Shown here: piece after piece, positions 42,455-51,031 of the stretch
Position numbering within the stretch: the first letter of the stretch is position 1
How the letters are laid out: each line of letters begins with the position of its first letter
Origin: Pseudomonas hormoni
GTDB lineage: Bacteria; Pseudomonadota; Gammaproteobacteria; Pseudomonadales; Pseudomonadaceae
Assembly (NCBI RefSeq): GCF_018502625.1
Contig: NZ_CP075566.1
Location: 4,326,001-4,390,000, forward strand
DNA length: 64,000 nucleotides
Reading direction: 5' to 3'
The notes under the pieces: generated by a model
What the model was told of the DNA's origin: nothing
What the model saw: only the letters and a program-made list of their open reading frames with translations
The model's database searches: none
Made by a program: the position numbers and the translations under genes

Positions 42455-43723
42455 TCAACCTGTGACTACCTCCATCGGCGCCTCTACCAACGTTGATCTG
42501 CGCCGCGTTAAAGCCTGCAAGTAAGCCATCTCGTCATAGACAGTGCTGGTTTTCCAGCACTGATAGACGATTCTGATCCACTTAAAAGCAAGTGCTCTCA
42601 GCGCCGCTTGGTATGAGCATCCTTTTGCCCGCTGCTGCCGATAGTAAGCCTCGGCCCACGTTGATTGAGTGATGCTGTGAGCGGCCCATTCGACAAAAGT
42701 CTGGCGCAAGAACGTTGAGCATTGGTAGCGCCAATGCACCACTTTTTTCTTCCCACTGCGCTGTGTAACCGGTGCGATCCCGGCATATCGCTGCATCGCA
42801 TTGGCGTCGCTAAATCGATCACGTTGTTCACCAAAAGCCACCATCAGGCGCGGCGCAAGATGCTGGCCGGCGCCAGGGAGCGCCTTAAAGATCGGGTAAT
42901 CGGCCAAGGTGTTGGCCGTTTCTTCGATCTCGCGATCAAAATCCTTGATGGTGGAAATGAGCCCTTTGAGTTGCGACGCCAAGGCTGTCGCGTACAGCTG
43001 CGAAGGACGTATCACCCCCGGATCCTGCGTCAAAGGCATCGCTTTGGTGATGATTTCCCAGCGCGTTTGATTGAGTTGAGCATGACGAGCGTTGTGCTCA
43101 TTAAAGAACTTGAGAAAAGTACTCTGGCGAGAACGCTTGATGTGCTCAAGCGTGGGCCAGCGCATTAGAAAGTCACAGAACACCACGGTGTCATGATTGC
43201 CAAACAGCTCCAGGGCCAATGGATAATACTGTTTGAGCGTGCAGATCAAGCGGTTGCTGACCTTCACTCGCTCATCAACCAGTGCACGTCGATGTTCTGT
43301 CAGGCTGGCCAAAATACGCATGGCTGGACTTTGCGGCATCAACTGGGGAAATCGTAGGGGATGAGTGAGCAACAGCTCAAGCGCCCATTGAGCATCGCTC
43401 GGATCATCCTTGGCACCGCTGCCGACAAAGGTTTTACGGTGTCTGGCCAAGGTGCTCGGATTAATCGGAAACAGGCAGAAGAACTCGTATTTTTGCAGGG
43501 CTGCCACCAACGGACCCTTGTTGAGTTCAAGAGCAATCGCAATCGGAGCGCCGTAGCGCTCAAACATCGATTTTGCCCAACGATCAATCGATTGGGGCGT
43601 GTGATCGATGACAGAGAAGTGCCGCTGGGTTTCCCCACCGACCTGCAAACACACGTCGTGCTTGGTATCTGCCCAATCTATTCCGATATAAGCAGTAAAT
43701 TTCTGAGACAGGAGCGTTTCCAT
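42455..43723 (-). CDS. IS110-family DEDD transposase
   Basis: A 422-residue recombinase. The RuvC-like N-terminal domain carries the DEDD residues in YIGIDWADTKHDV, IALELNKG and AKDDPSDAQWA. The C-terminal Transposase_20 domain has ALPGAGQHLAPRLMVAFGE and the AGIAPVTQRSGKK motif with the catalytic serine. The reading frame is intact. ATG at 43723 has GGAGG 6 nt upstream, better spaced than the TTG codons at 43729 and 43726. Known relatives use a bridge RNA made from the non-coding end, and the 5' region here would be its source. Confidence 0.93.
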   Translation of the reverse strand: METLLSQKFTAYIGIDWADTKHDVCLQVGGETQRHFSVIDHTPQSIDRWAKSMFERYGAPIAIALELNKGPLVAALQKYEFFCLFPINPSTLARHRKTFVGSGAKDDPSDAQWALELLLTHPLRFPQLMPQSPAMRILASLTEHRRALVDERVKVSNRLICTLKQYYPLALELFGNHDTVVFCDFLMRWPTLEHIKRSRQSTFLKFFNEHNARHAQLNQTRWEIITKAMPLTQDPGVIRPSQLYATALASQLKGLISTIKDFDREIEETANTLADYPIFKALPGAGQHLAPRLMVAFGEQRDRFSDANAMQRYAGIAPVTQRSGKKKVVHWRYQCSTFLRQTFVEWAAHSITQSTWAEAYYRQQRAKGCSYQAALRALAFKWIRIVYQCWKTSTVYDEMAYLQALTRRRSTLVEAPMEVVTG

Positions 43724-43990
43724 CAACAACCTCCACAGGCGCTAAAGTACATGCAGGGACATGCATGCTTACGTCCAGCGAAAGCGATATAGAGAGCCGT
43801 GTCGGGCTTTCCCTGAGGATTCGTTAGAGGGCGCAAGCACACCTGTGGGCTCGAAGGTGAGGAGGTAATCATCGCGTGCTTGAGAGGCATATTCGTAGCC
43901 CACAGGTGCATGTTCCTTCCTTGATTAAAACTGACTTCCAGACACCGAAGGATGGAAGAGGAAAGGAACGGACAACCTATATCGAGAGGC
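43724..43990 (-). ncRNA. Candidate IS110 bridge-RNA region
   Basis: The non-coding 5' part of the IS110 element. It contains a perfect 12-bp inverted repeat, CACCTGTGGGCT (43840-43851) and AGCCCACAGGTG (43897-43908), around a 45-nt internal part, plus shorter self-complementary segments. Bridge RNAs of IS110-group elements come from this position and fold into stems with guide loops. The assignment is from location and structure only; boundaries and loops are not resolved. Confidence 0.4.
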
Positions 43991-43998
43991 TTAGTTCC

Positions 43999-44229
43999 GG
44001 TTCTGCGTAGTGGGCACCGCGGCAGGGATGCCGCGGTAGCCGCCCCCGGCCATGGATGGCCGATGGCGGCGGGCCCACGGAGCAGGGCCGGAGCGAGGGC
44101 ACCCTGAGCCTAAGCGAAGGGCCGAACGAAAGGGGCAAAAGCGCTTGGTTACTTGGCGCTTCTCCAAGTAACCCGCTGTAAGAGCGGAACCAATAGCAGC
44201 CGTTACCGCAAAAACGGATATGTACACAA
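43999..44229 (-). repeat. Right copy of ~240-bp inverted repeat
   Basis: Inverted copy of 41882-42127, ending TGTACACAA at 44229. It is shorter by about 20 bp where the left copy has AACGGAACGCCGCCCGG. The two copies face each other across the IS110 element. Confidence 0.9.
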
Positions 44230-44252
44230 TCAAAGCGGCCCCGCGCCAAACC

Positions 44253-44444
44253 TCAAGGCCGCTTCACCGGCAATCCAGTTCCTTCAGGGTCAGAATCCGG
44301 ATGCAACTCCTCCCACAACTCCACCGCCCCCGGAAACTCCGTCCCATCTTCAGGGCTCAAGTCATCCGGATCGTAGCGGCTCAAACACCCCTCCCCCAAT
44401 GTGGCGGGGGCTTTGGAGGTGGCTTTGTCCAGTGGATCAGCCAT
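44253..44444 (-). CDS. Small acidic conserved hypothetical protein
   Basis: 63 residues beginning MADPLDKATSKAPATLGEGC and containing the acidic block YDPDDLSPEDGTE, then ELHPDSDPEG. No domain or motif is recognised. ATG at 44444 has GAGGA about 7 nt upstream, whereas the longer frame to 44513 lacks such a site. It lies beside the right repeat, about 85 bp downstream of the purU stop on the same strand. Function unknown. Confidence 0.6.
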   Translation of the reverse strand: MADPLDKATSKAPATLGEGCLSRYDPDDLSPEDGTEFPGAVELWEELHPDSDPEGTGLPVKRP

Positions 44445-44529
44445 GGTCAAATCCTCAGTGCAGAAACGGCGAAGGGCCTGAGCGATTGAACGCCCAGGCC
44501 CTTCGAATTTCAACCGTGCCGTGCGGGTA

Positions 44530-45378
44530 TCAGAACACTACAGTCTTGTTGCCATGCACCAGCACCCGATCTTCCAGGTGATAACGCAGACCACGAGCCA
44601 GCACCATCTTCTCGACATCACGCCCGAAACGCACCATGTCTTCGATGCTGTCACTGTGGCTGACACGCACCACGTCCTGCTCGATGATCGGGCCGGCGTC
44701 CAGCTCTTCAGTGACGTAGTGGCACGTCGCACCGATCAGCTTCACCCCACGCAGGGAAGCCTGGTGATAGGGCTTGGCGCCGACGAACGACGGCAGGAAG
44801 CTGTGGTGAATGTTGATGACCTTGTGCGCATATTCACTGCACAACTCGGGTGGCAGGATCTGCATGTAACGGGCAAGTACCACCACTTCGGCTTCGTGCT
44901 GTTTGACCAGGCGCGAGACTTCGGCGAACGCCGGTTCTTTATCCTGTGGATTGACCGGCACGTGGTAGTAAGGAATACCGTGCCACTCGACCATGCTACG
45001 CAAATCGTCATGGTTGGAAATCACGCAGGAGATTTCGCAGTCCAGTTCATCGCTGTGCCAGCGGTGCAGCAAGTCGGCCAGGCAATGAGACTCGCGGCTG
45101 GCCATCAATACCACGCGTTTTTTCTGCGCGGTATCGGTAATGCGCCAGTTCATCGAGAACTCTTCGGCAATCGGCGCGAACGCTTCGCGGAAGGCCTCGA
45201 TACCAAAAGGCAGCGAATCGGCTCGAATTTCGTGACGCATGAAGAACCAGCCACTGAGATTATCCGAGTGATGGCTCGCTTCAGTGATCCAGCCGTTATG
45301 TGACGCCAGAAAGTTACTGACTTTAGCAACGATGCCGACGCGGTCCGGGCAAGCAATCACCAGCCGAAAAGTGCGCAT
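44530..45378 (-). CDS. purU: Formyltetrahydrofolate deformylase PurU
   Basis: Hydrolyses 10-formyl-tetrahydrofolate to formate and tetrahydrofolate, balancing one-carbon pools for purine synthesis. The N-terminal ACT domain starts MRTFRLVIACPDRVGIVAKV. The C-terminal formyltransferase-like domain carries KVINIHHSFLPSFVGAKPY (with the catalytic Asn/His) and EELDAGPIIEQD (catalytic Asp). Length 282 residues. ATG at 45378 is chosen because the ACT strand begins there. The longer frame to 45480 is not family-like. Confidence 0.95.
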   Translation of the reverse strand: MRTFRLVIACPDRVGIVAKVSNFLASHNGWITEASHHSDNLSGWFFMRHEIRADSLPFGIEAFREAFAPIAEEFSMNWRITDTAQKKRVVLMASRESHCLADLLHRWHSDELDCEISCVISNHDDLRSMVEWHGIPYYHVPVNPQDKEPAFAEVSRLVKQHEAEVVVLARYMQILPPELCSEYAHKVINIHHSFLPSFVGAKPYHQASLRGVKLIGATCHYVTEELDAGPIIEQDVVRVSHSDSIEDMVRFGRDVEKMVLARGLRYHLEDRVLVHGNKTVVF

Positions 45379-45718
45379 GGGGGGGAAACTCCAGAACTTC
45401 GCAAAGGCCGCCATTCTAGCGACTGCGCGGAAAAACTGCAGTATAGATGACACCTTGCATTGCACGAGGGCGGCTGACACAAGCGTTGAAAGCGCCCCCT
45501 CACCCGCGCAATGGTGCTCTTGTTGCCAATCTTCAAGTACTCAATTGTGAATATCTGTGATACCTGCGTCACACTATTTAACTGCACATCCCGCATGTGC
45601 CCTATTCACGACAACTAATTTAAATAAACTCCGGTTTAATGTTTACTTGATGAAACACCATGACTATTATTGCCGCACTGTCCCCTGCCATCCAGCGCCC
45701 TAACATAAGGTAGTCCCC
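45379..45718. other. Intergenic region, purU / mvaT
   Basis: About 340 bp between divergent purU and mvaT. The part near mvaT is AT-rich (many A/T tracts before 45719), as expected for a promoter that H-NS-like proteins bind. No gene is seen. MvaT autoregulation is possible but not shown. Confidence 0.5.
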
Positions 45719-46096
45719 ATGTCCTTGATCAACGAATATCGTGCCACCGAAGAAGCTATCAAAGAGCTGCAAGCCCGTTTGAAGAACCTGTCCCAAGACG
45801 ACAAACTGCAAACCGAGCTGGAATTCGAAGGCAAACTGCGCACCCTGATGGGCGAATACTCCAAGTCCCTGCGTGACATCATCGCGTTGCTGGATCCAGA
45901 ATCCAAAACCAAGGCACCACGTGGCGGCGCAGTAAAAACTACTGGCACCAAGCGTGCTCGCAAAGTTAAACAATACAAAAACCCGCACAACGGCGAAGTC
46001 ATCGAAACCAAAGGTGGCAACCACAAAACTCTGAAAGAGTGGAAAGCCAAGTGGGGCGGTGACGTGGTTGAAGGCTGGGCTACCCTGCTGGGCTAA
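45719..46096 (+). CDS. mvaT: H-NS-family transcriptional regulator MvaT
   Basis: Nucleoid-associated xenogeneic silencer that binds AT-rich DNA. 125 residues. The N-terminal coiled-coil oligomerisation region (MSLINEYRATEEAIKELQAR) is joined by a flexible linker to the C-terminal DNA-binding domain, with KQYKNPHNGEVIETKGGNH and KWGGDVVEGWATLLG. It is expected to silence horizontally acquired AT-rich loci such as the glycan cluster at the left of this window. A bidirectional terminator follows. Confidence 0.96.
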   Translation: MSLINEYRATEEAIKELQARLKNLSQDDKLQTELEFEGKLRTLMGEYSKSLRDIIALLDPESKTKAPRGGAVKTTGTKRARKVKQYKNPHNGEVIETKGGNHKTLKEWKAKWGGDVVEGWATLLG

Positions 46097-46124
46097 GCCG
46101 CAACGCTTTTCGCTGCAAAAAAAG

Positions 46125-46151
46125 AACGCCAGCAAACGCTGGCGTTTTTTT
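46125..46151. terminator. Bidirectional terminator between mvaT and sbcB
   Basis: AACGCCAGC AAAC GCTGGCGTT, a 9-bp stem and short loop with A/T runs on both sides, between convergent genes. Confidence 0.9.
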
Positions 46152-46185
46152 ATGCCTGGCATTCAGTGCCGGGTATTTATCATTT

Positions 46186-47616
46186 TCAAAGATTCAAACG
46201 TTTGCGCAATACCTGGACATAATTGTTCCACTCGTTGAGCACCCCTTGCTGGAACGATGTCGCCGTAATGTTCAATTGGGCTGCGGCCTCTGCAAAAGTC
46301 TCCAGCGTATTGGGCGCTCCCCACTCGGGATCTGACAAACGTTGCTGACAGAATATTCGCCAACGCTCTTGCTCTTCGAAATTCAACGTATCGGGAAAGT
46401 TACGCGCTCGATATCGAAACAATAATTCGGGTAAACGTTCATCATCGAAAGGCCATTGTTCCTTTGCTAATTGCGCCGGATCAGCCGCTCGGACTTGCTC
46501 ACAAAGACGCCGGTCCCGATCACCAAAAAAACCATCGTATAACTGTTGCTCGGGGTCCTGGCTCTGGGTGAAATCCTCGCTGGCATAAATGGCCTGAACT
46601 TTATTTCGCCAAACTTGCTGTGCGTCACTTAGCCGCAGCGTGCGCTCCTGATATAACGCCATGTCCAGCCCCAGGCGTTGCTGATCAACGGGACGAAGTA
46701 CCGACAGGGGCGCGACCACTGGGCATTTGTTGATGTGGATAAGCTTGAGCGGCACCGGCAATTCGCCCTCGGCCAGATCATCGCGTCGGGTATACAAGCG
46801 TTGGCGCAAGGCGTCGGCGTCCAGATCAAGCAAGCCCTGGGGATCCAGGTGCAGGTCGCAGACAATCAATGCATTCTTGTTGCGCGGGTGCCAGGCCAGC
46901 GGCAGCACCACGCCGACATAACTGCGTGCCGCCGAAAAGCGCCCGGAAATGTGCACCATCGGCTGCAACAGCCGAATCTGATCCATCACCTTTTGTTTAC
47001 CGCGCAACTGAAACAGCCAGTCGTACAGCTTTGGCTGTTTTTCCCGAATCAGACGGGCCAGCGCGATGGTTGCGCGAACGTCCGACAGCGCTTCGTGAGC
47101 ATTGCCGTGATCGATGCCGTTGGCGGCGGTCAGGCGTTCGAGTTTGAGCGTTACCCGCCCCTCGTCATCCTTGGGCCAGACGAGGCCATCCGGACGCAAG
47201 GCATACGCCGCACGCACCACATCGATCAGGTCCCAACGGCTGTTGCCGCCCTGCCATTCGCGGGCATAGGGGTCGAAAAAATTGCGATACAGGCTGTAAC
47301 GAGTCATCTCGTCATCGAAACGCAAGGTGTTGTACCCCGCGCCACAGGTGCCCGGTGCCGCCAGTTGGGCGTGCACTCGGGTCATGAAATCGGCTTCGCT
47401 CAAACCGTGCCCGCTCAATTGGCCTGGTGTGATGCCAGTGATCGCGCAGGCCGCCGGATGCGGCAGGATGTCCTCACTGGGCTGGCAGTAAAGATTGACC
47501 GGCTCGTCTATGACATTGAGATCGAAATCCGTGCGAAGGCCCGCCACTTGCAGCGGACGGTCGCATCGGGGGTTGATGCCGGTGGTTTCATAGTCGTACC
47601 AGAAGATCGAGGTCAC
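46186..47616 (-). CDS. sbcB: Exodeoxyribonuclease I (SbcB)
   Basis: 3'-5' exonuclease on single-stranded DNA, DnaQ (DEDDh) superfamily, involved in recombination and mismatch repair. The first acidic residues are in IFWYDYETTG, and further ones in AHEALSDVRATIALARLI. The SH3-like and C-terminal helical domains complete the standard 476 residues. The start is a GTG at 47616 with AGGA upstream. Convergent with mvaT. Confidence 0.95.
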   Translation of the reverse strand: MTSIFWYDYETTGINPRCDRPLQVAGLRTDFDLNVIDEPVNLYCQPSEDILPHPAACAITGITPGQLSGHGLSEADFMTRVHAQLAAPGTCGAGYNTLRFDDEMTRYSLYRNFFDPYAREWQGGNSRWDLIDVVRAAYALRPDGLVWPKDDEGRVTLKLERLTAANGIDHGNAHEALSDVRATIALARLIREKQPKLYDWLFQLRGKQKVMDQIRLLQPMVHISGRFSAARSYVGVVLPLAWHPRNKNALIVCDLHLDPQGLLDLDADALRQRLYTRRDDLAEGELPVPLKLIHINKCPVVAPLSVLRPVDQQRLGLDMALYQERTLRLSDAQQVWRNKVQAIYASEDFTQSQDPEQQLYDGFFGDRDRRLCEQVRAADPAQLAKEQWPFDDERLPELLFRYRARNFPDTLNFEEQERWRIFCQQRLSDPEWGAPNTLETFAEAAAQLNITATSFQQGVLNEWNNYVQVLRKRLNL

Positions 47617-47800
47617 GGGCTATTCCTGAACTGAAGATCGGCGAAGTCTAGGCGTTTGCATCCCGCCCCGGCCAGCAATCTTGCATTCAACCACCTCTGG
47701 CCACGCACCGTGCAATACATAGTTATGTCGTTTCCCCCCAAGAGGCTGCTAGCATCGGCCGCACAGAGAATCCCGATCAGGCCACATCATCAGGTTGCCC

Positions 47801-48526
47801 ATGCTCGAGACCACAGCACTGCCAAGGAAAGCGACGCTGTCCCCGCCACTGGATACGCGGTATCAGGTTGAAACGCCGGAAGGCATCGACTTGCCACTGC
47901 GCCCGGCGGGGCTGATGGTGCGTGCGCTGGCGTTCTCCATCGACCTCGGACTGCGCGGGTTGATTCTGGGTCTGCTGTTTATTGTCCTCGCGTTTCTGGG
48001 AAAACTCGGCGCCGGGCTGGGCTCGATCCTGCTGTTCGTAGTGAGCTGGTGGTACATGGTGCTGTTCGAGGTGCTCAATCAGGGGCGCTCGCCGGGCAAG
48101 CAATGGATGGGCCTGCGTGTGGTGCAGGACGACGGTACGCCAATCGGCTGGTCCGCTTCGTTGTTGCGCAACCTGCTGCGCTTTGTCGACCTGTTGCCGT
48201 TCGGCTATTTCCTCGGCGTCATCAGTTGCCTGCAACACCCCAGCTTCAAACGCCTCGGCGACCTGGCCGCCGGCACGCTGGTGATCTACCGCGAACAACC
48301 GATCACCCGGCCGCAACTGCCTGACGCCGAGCCACGGCGTCCGTCGTTTGCCCTGACGCTGCCCGAGCAACGCGCCATCCTCGGGTTTGCCGAACGCCAG
48401 GGCGAACTCTCCGAAGCGCGGGTCACGGAACTCGCGTCCATCCTCGCGCAACCGTTGAAGGTTTCAGCGCCACGCGCCGTGGCGGAACTCAACGGCATCG
48501 CCCGCGGCTTGTTGGGCCCCGCATGA
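47801..48526 (+). CDS. RDD-family membrane protein
   Basis: A 241-residue protein with an RDD domain: after an N-terminal cytoplasmic stretch come LRPAGLMVRALAFSIDLGLRGLI (membrane helix with Arg/Asp), further hydrophobic segments, and the GRSPGKQWMGLRVV signature near residue 100. ATG at 47801 lies after CAGG. It is the first gene of a six-gene, tightly coupled operon; its stop overlaps the SpoIIM gene start (ATGA). Biochemical function is unknown. Confidence 0.85.
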   Translation: MLETTALPRKATLSPPLDTRYQVETPEGIDLPLRPAGLMVRALAFSIDLGLRGLILGLLFIVLAFLGKLGAGLGSILLFVVSWWYMVLFEVLNQGRSPGKQWMGLRVVQDDGTPIGWSASLLRNLLRFVDLLPFGYFLGVISCLQHPSFKRLGDLAAGTLVIYREQPITRPQLPDAEPRRPSFALTLPEQRAILGFAERQGELSEARVTELASILAQPLKVSAPRAVAELNGIARGLLGPA

Positions 48527-49500
48527 AGCAAAGTCTTTTCGAGAATCGCCACAAGGCTGAATGGGCGCAATTTTCCCTTTTGCTCGACAGGCTGGAACGG
48601 AACAAGGACACCTCACGGATCGCCAGTTTCCCGAAAGATTATCGAAGGCTCTGCCAGCATTTGGCGCTTGCCCAGGAACGCGGCTACAGCAGTTTTCTGA
48701 TCGACTCGTTGCAGCAACAGGTCCTGCGCGGGCACCAACAGCTTTATCAGCATCGCAGCCGACTGGGTGCCAACGCGCTGGGTTTCATCCTGGCGGATTT
48801 CCCGCGACTGGTACGTGAGCAGTGGCGTTTCGTGCTTGCCGCCAGCCTGATGTTTTTTGGCAGCCTGATCGGCTTTGCATTGTTGGTGTATCTGTTCCCG
48901 GACCTGGTCTACAACCTGATCCCGGCCGAACAGGTCAGCGAAATGCAAGGTATGTACGACCCTGTCGCCGGCCACCTTGGGCGCTCGGCGGAACGGGCGG
49001 CCAGTGAAGACTGGGTGATGTTCGGTTTCTACATCATGCACAACATCGGCATTGCCTTTCAGACCTTTGCCAGCGGTTTGCTGTTTGGCCTGGGCAGCGC
49101 GTTTTTCCTGTTCTTCAACGGTTTGATGATCGGCGCGGTGGCCGGGCACCTGACTCAGATCGGCTACGGACAAACCTTCTGGTCGTTCGTGATCGGCCAC
49201 GGCGCCTTCGAACTCAGCGCCATTGCCCTGGCGGGTGCCGCTGGCCTGCAACTGGGCTGGGCCTTGATTGCACCGGGACGACTGCCCCGCGCCGAAGCCT
49301 TGCGTGTGGCGGCGCGCAAAAGTGTGCTGCTGATTTGCGGGGTCATGCTGTTTCTGTTGATCGCGGCGTTTATCGAAGCCTACTGGTCGTCCTTGACCGG
49401 CCCTGCACCGATGACCAAGTATCTGGTCGGCGCGACGCTGTGGTTTTTGGTAGCGATGTATCTGCTGTTTGCCGGACGGACCCGCCATGCGCCTGAGTGA
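48523..49500 (+). CDS. Stage II sporulation protein M-like (SpoIIM/DUF95) membrane protein
   Basis: A 325-residue integral membrane protein. The N-terminal ~90 residues are hydrophilic and helical, and the DUF95/SpoIIM membrane domain follows with several helices, including FGFYIMHNIGIAFQTFASGLLFGLGSAFFLFFNGLMIGAVAG. The organism does not sporulate. In Pseudomonas and other bacteria such proteins occur next to RDD and MoxR genes. It overlaps the RDD gene (ATGA) and the next gene by 14 bp, indicating coupled translation. Confidence 0.87.
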   Translation: MKQSLFENRHKAEWAQFSLLLDRLERNKDTSRIASFPKDYRRLCQHLALAQERGYSSFLIDSLQQQVLRGHQQLYQHRSRLGANALGFILADFPRLVREQWRFVLAASLMFFGSLIGFALLVYLFPDLVYNLIPAEQVSEMQGMYDPVAGHLGRSAERAASEDWVMFGFYIMHNIGIAFQTFASGLLFGLGSAFFLFFNGLMIGAVAGHLTQIGYGQTFWSFVIGHGAFELSAIALAGAAGLQLGWALIAPGRLPRAEALRVAARKSVLLICGVMLFLLIAAFIEAYWSSLTGPAPMTKYLVGATLWFLVAMYLLFAGRTRHAPE

Positions 49501-51031
49501 CGCGACCGTGGTGATCCGCCCTCGAACCACCTGGGAAGCCATGGACCTGGGCGTGCTGCTGAGCCAGCGGCACCGACGCCTGCTGATGACCAGTTGGGCC
49601 ATCGTGACCTTGCCGGTTTTCGCCCTGCTCACCTTGCTGTTGTGGGATTCCCCCTCCCTCGCCGCGTTTATCTTCTGGTGGCTGAAACCGGCGTTCGAGC
49701 GCCTGCCGCTGTACATCCTGTCCAAAGCGATGTTCGGTGAAACGCCCACACTGAAACAGGCGCTGCGCCAATGGCCACGCCTGCTCAAGCCACAATTGCT
49801 GGCCAGCCTGACCTGGCGCCGCTTGAGCCTGAGTCGCAGTTTCCTGTTGCCGGTGGTGCAACTCGAAGGCTTGAGTGGTCTGGCACGACAACAGCGTTTG
49901 CAGGTGTTGTTGCAACGCGACGGAGGGGCGGCGCGTTGGCTGACCATCATCGGCGTGCATCTGGAAAGTGCGCTGTGGATCGGCCTGATGGTGCTGTTCT
50001 ACCTGCTTCTGCCGCCACAAGTCGAACTCGACTGGAGCTGGCAGACATTGCTGTCCGCCGCCACACAGGACTGGCGCTGGCTGGAGCACCTGACCAACGG
50101 GTTTTACGTGTTGGTGCTGGTGGTGTGGGAACCGATCTACGTGGCCTGCGGCTTCAGCCTCTATCTGAACCGGCGCACGGTGCTGGAAGCCTGGGACATC
50201 GAACTGGTGTTCCGCCGCCTGCGCCAACACTTGAGCGGAGCAGCCCTCACCCTGCTGCTGGCGGCTTTTCTACTGGCGCCAACCGGGCAAAACGTCTGGG
50301 CCGCCGAGCCGGCCATTTCCCCTGACAGTCCGCGTCTGCTGGACCAGCCACTGACCAGTCAGGCGTCCCGTGACAGCATCAAGGCGATCCTCGATCAGCC
50401 CCCGTTCAAGAACAAGGAAACGGTCACGCGCTATCGCTTTGGAGAGGACAAACCCGCCGCCAAGACCCCGGACGATGACGAAGAACCCGAATGGCTGAAG
50501 GCCCTGCTCAAGTTGCTTGATAACCAGCGCTTCGGCGCATTGGCGACCTTGATTGAAGTGGTGCTGTGGGGCGCAGTCATCGGCGCGATCGGTGTGTTGA
50601 TCTGGCGTTACCGGGAGTGGTTGCAGGCTTTCGTCAGTCGTCGACCGGCGTTGAAGGGTAAAGTCGCGCGGCCGTTACCGCAGCAAGCTTTCGGCCTGGA
50701 ACTGAGCCGCGAAACCCTGCCCCACGACATTGCCGCCAGCGCCGAAAGTCTCTGGCAATCCAACCCTCGCGAGGCGCTCGGGTTGCTCTATCGCGCCTTG
50801 CTCAGCCACTTACTGCACGATTACAACATGGCGCTGAAACCCGCCGACACCGAAGGCCAGGTGCTGCAGCGCGTCGAACAACTGCAACAACCCGCCCTGT
50901 TGGCCTTCAGCAAAAACCTGACCGGGCACTGGCAGAACATGGCCTACGGGCATCGCCTGCCAGCGGCGCATTTGCAACAGGAACTGTGTGACGGCTGGCG
51001 GACCTTGTTCGGTCCGGGGGCTACGCCTTGA
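49487..51031 (+). CDS. DUF4129-domain membrane protein
   Basis: A 514-residue protein. Several N-terminal membrane helices (about 35-290) are followed by a periplasmic or cytoplasmic linker, another helix near 360, and a C-terminal DUF4129 domain around 415-510 (ESLWQSNPREALGLLYRALLSHLL, QPALLAFSKNLTGHWQNMAYG). DUF4129 is also found at the C-terminus of the TgpA transglutaminase, itself encoded with moxR and DUF58 genes. The transglutaminase part is absent here. Start 49487 overlaps the SpoIIM gene by 14 bp. Next gene starts with TTGA overlap. Confidence 0.82.
   Translation: MRLSDATVVIRPRTTWEAMDLGVLLSQRHRRLLMTSWAIVTLPVFALLTLLLWDSPSLAAFIFWWLKPAFERLPLYILSKAMFGETPTLKQALRQWPRLLKPQLLASLTWRRLSLSRSFLLPVVQLEGLSGLARQQRLQVLLQRDGGAARWLTIIGVHLESALWIGLMVLFYLLLPPQVELDWSWQTLLSAATQDWRWLEHLTNGFYVLVLVVWEPIYVACGFSLYLNRRTVLEAWDIELVFRRLRQHLSGAALTLLLAAFLLAPTGQNVWAAEPAISPDSPRLLDQPLTSQASRDSIKAILDQPPFKNKETVTRYRFGEDKPAAKTPDDDEEPEWLKALLKLLDNQRFGALATLIEVVLWGAVIGAIGVLIWRYREWLQAFVSRRPALKGKVARPLPQQAFGLELSRETLPHDIAASAESLWQSNPREALGLLYRALLSHLLHDYNMALKPADTEGQVLQRVEQLQQPALLAFSKNLTGHWQNMAYGHRLPAAHLQQELCDGWRTLFGPGATP

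Larger units (their letters stand above)
42445..43998 (-). mobile_element. IS110-family insertion sequence
   Basis: A single full-length transposase gene with about 270 bp of non-coding DNA at its 5' side and almost none at its 3' side, the layout of the IS110 group (as opposed to IS1111, where the long non-coding part is 3'). No terminal inverted repeats are expected and none is seen. The outer limits are approximate: near 42445 and near 43998, where the flanking inverted repeat starts. It lies between two inverted copies of a ~240-bp repeat and beside a REP pair. Confidence 0.75.

Noticed and set aside
43977..44249. Small frame within the right inverted repeat
   Set aside because: It reads through the repeat and the corresponding frame of the left copy differs, so no selection for coding is visible.
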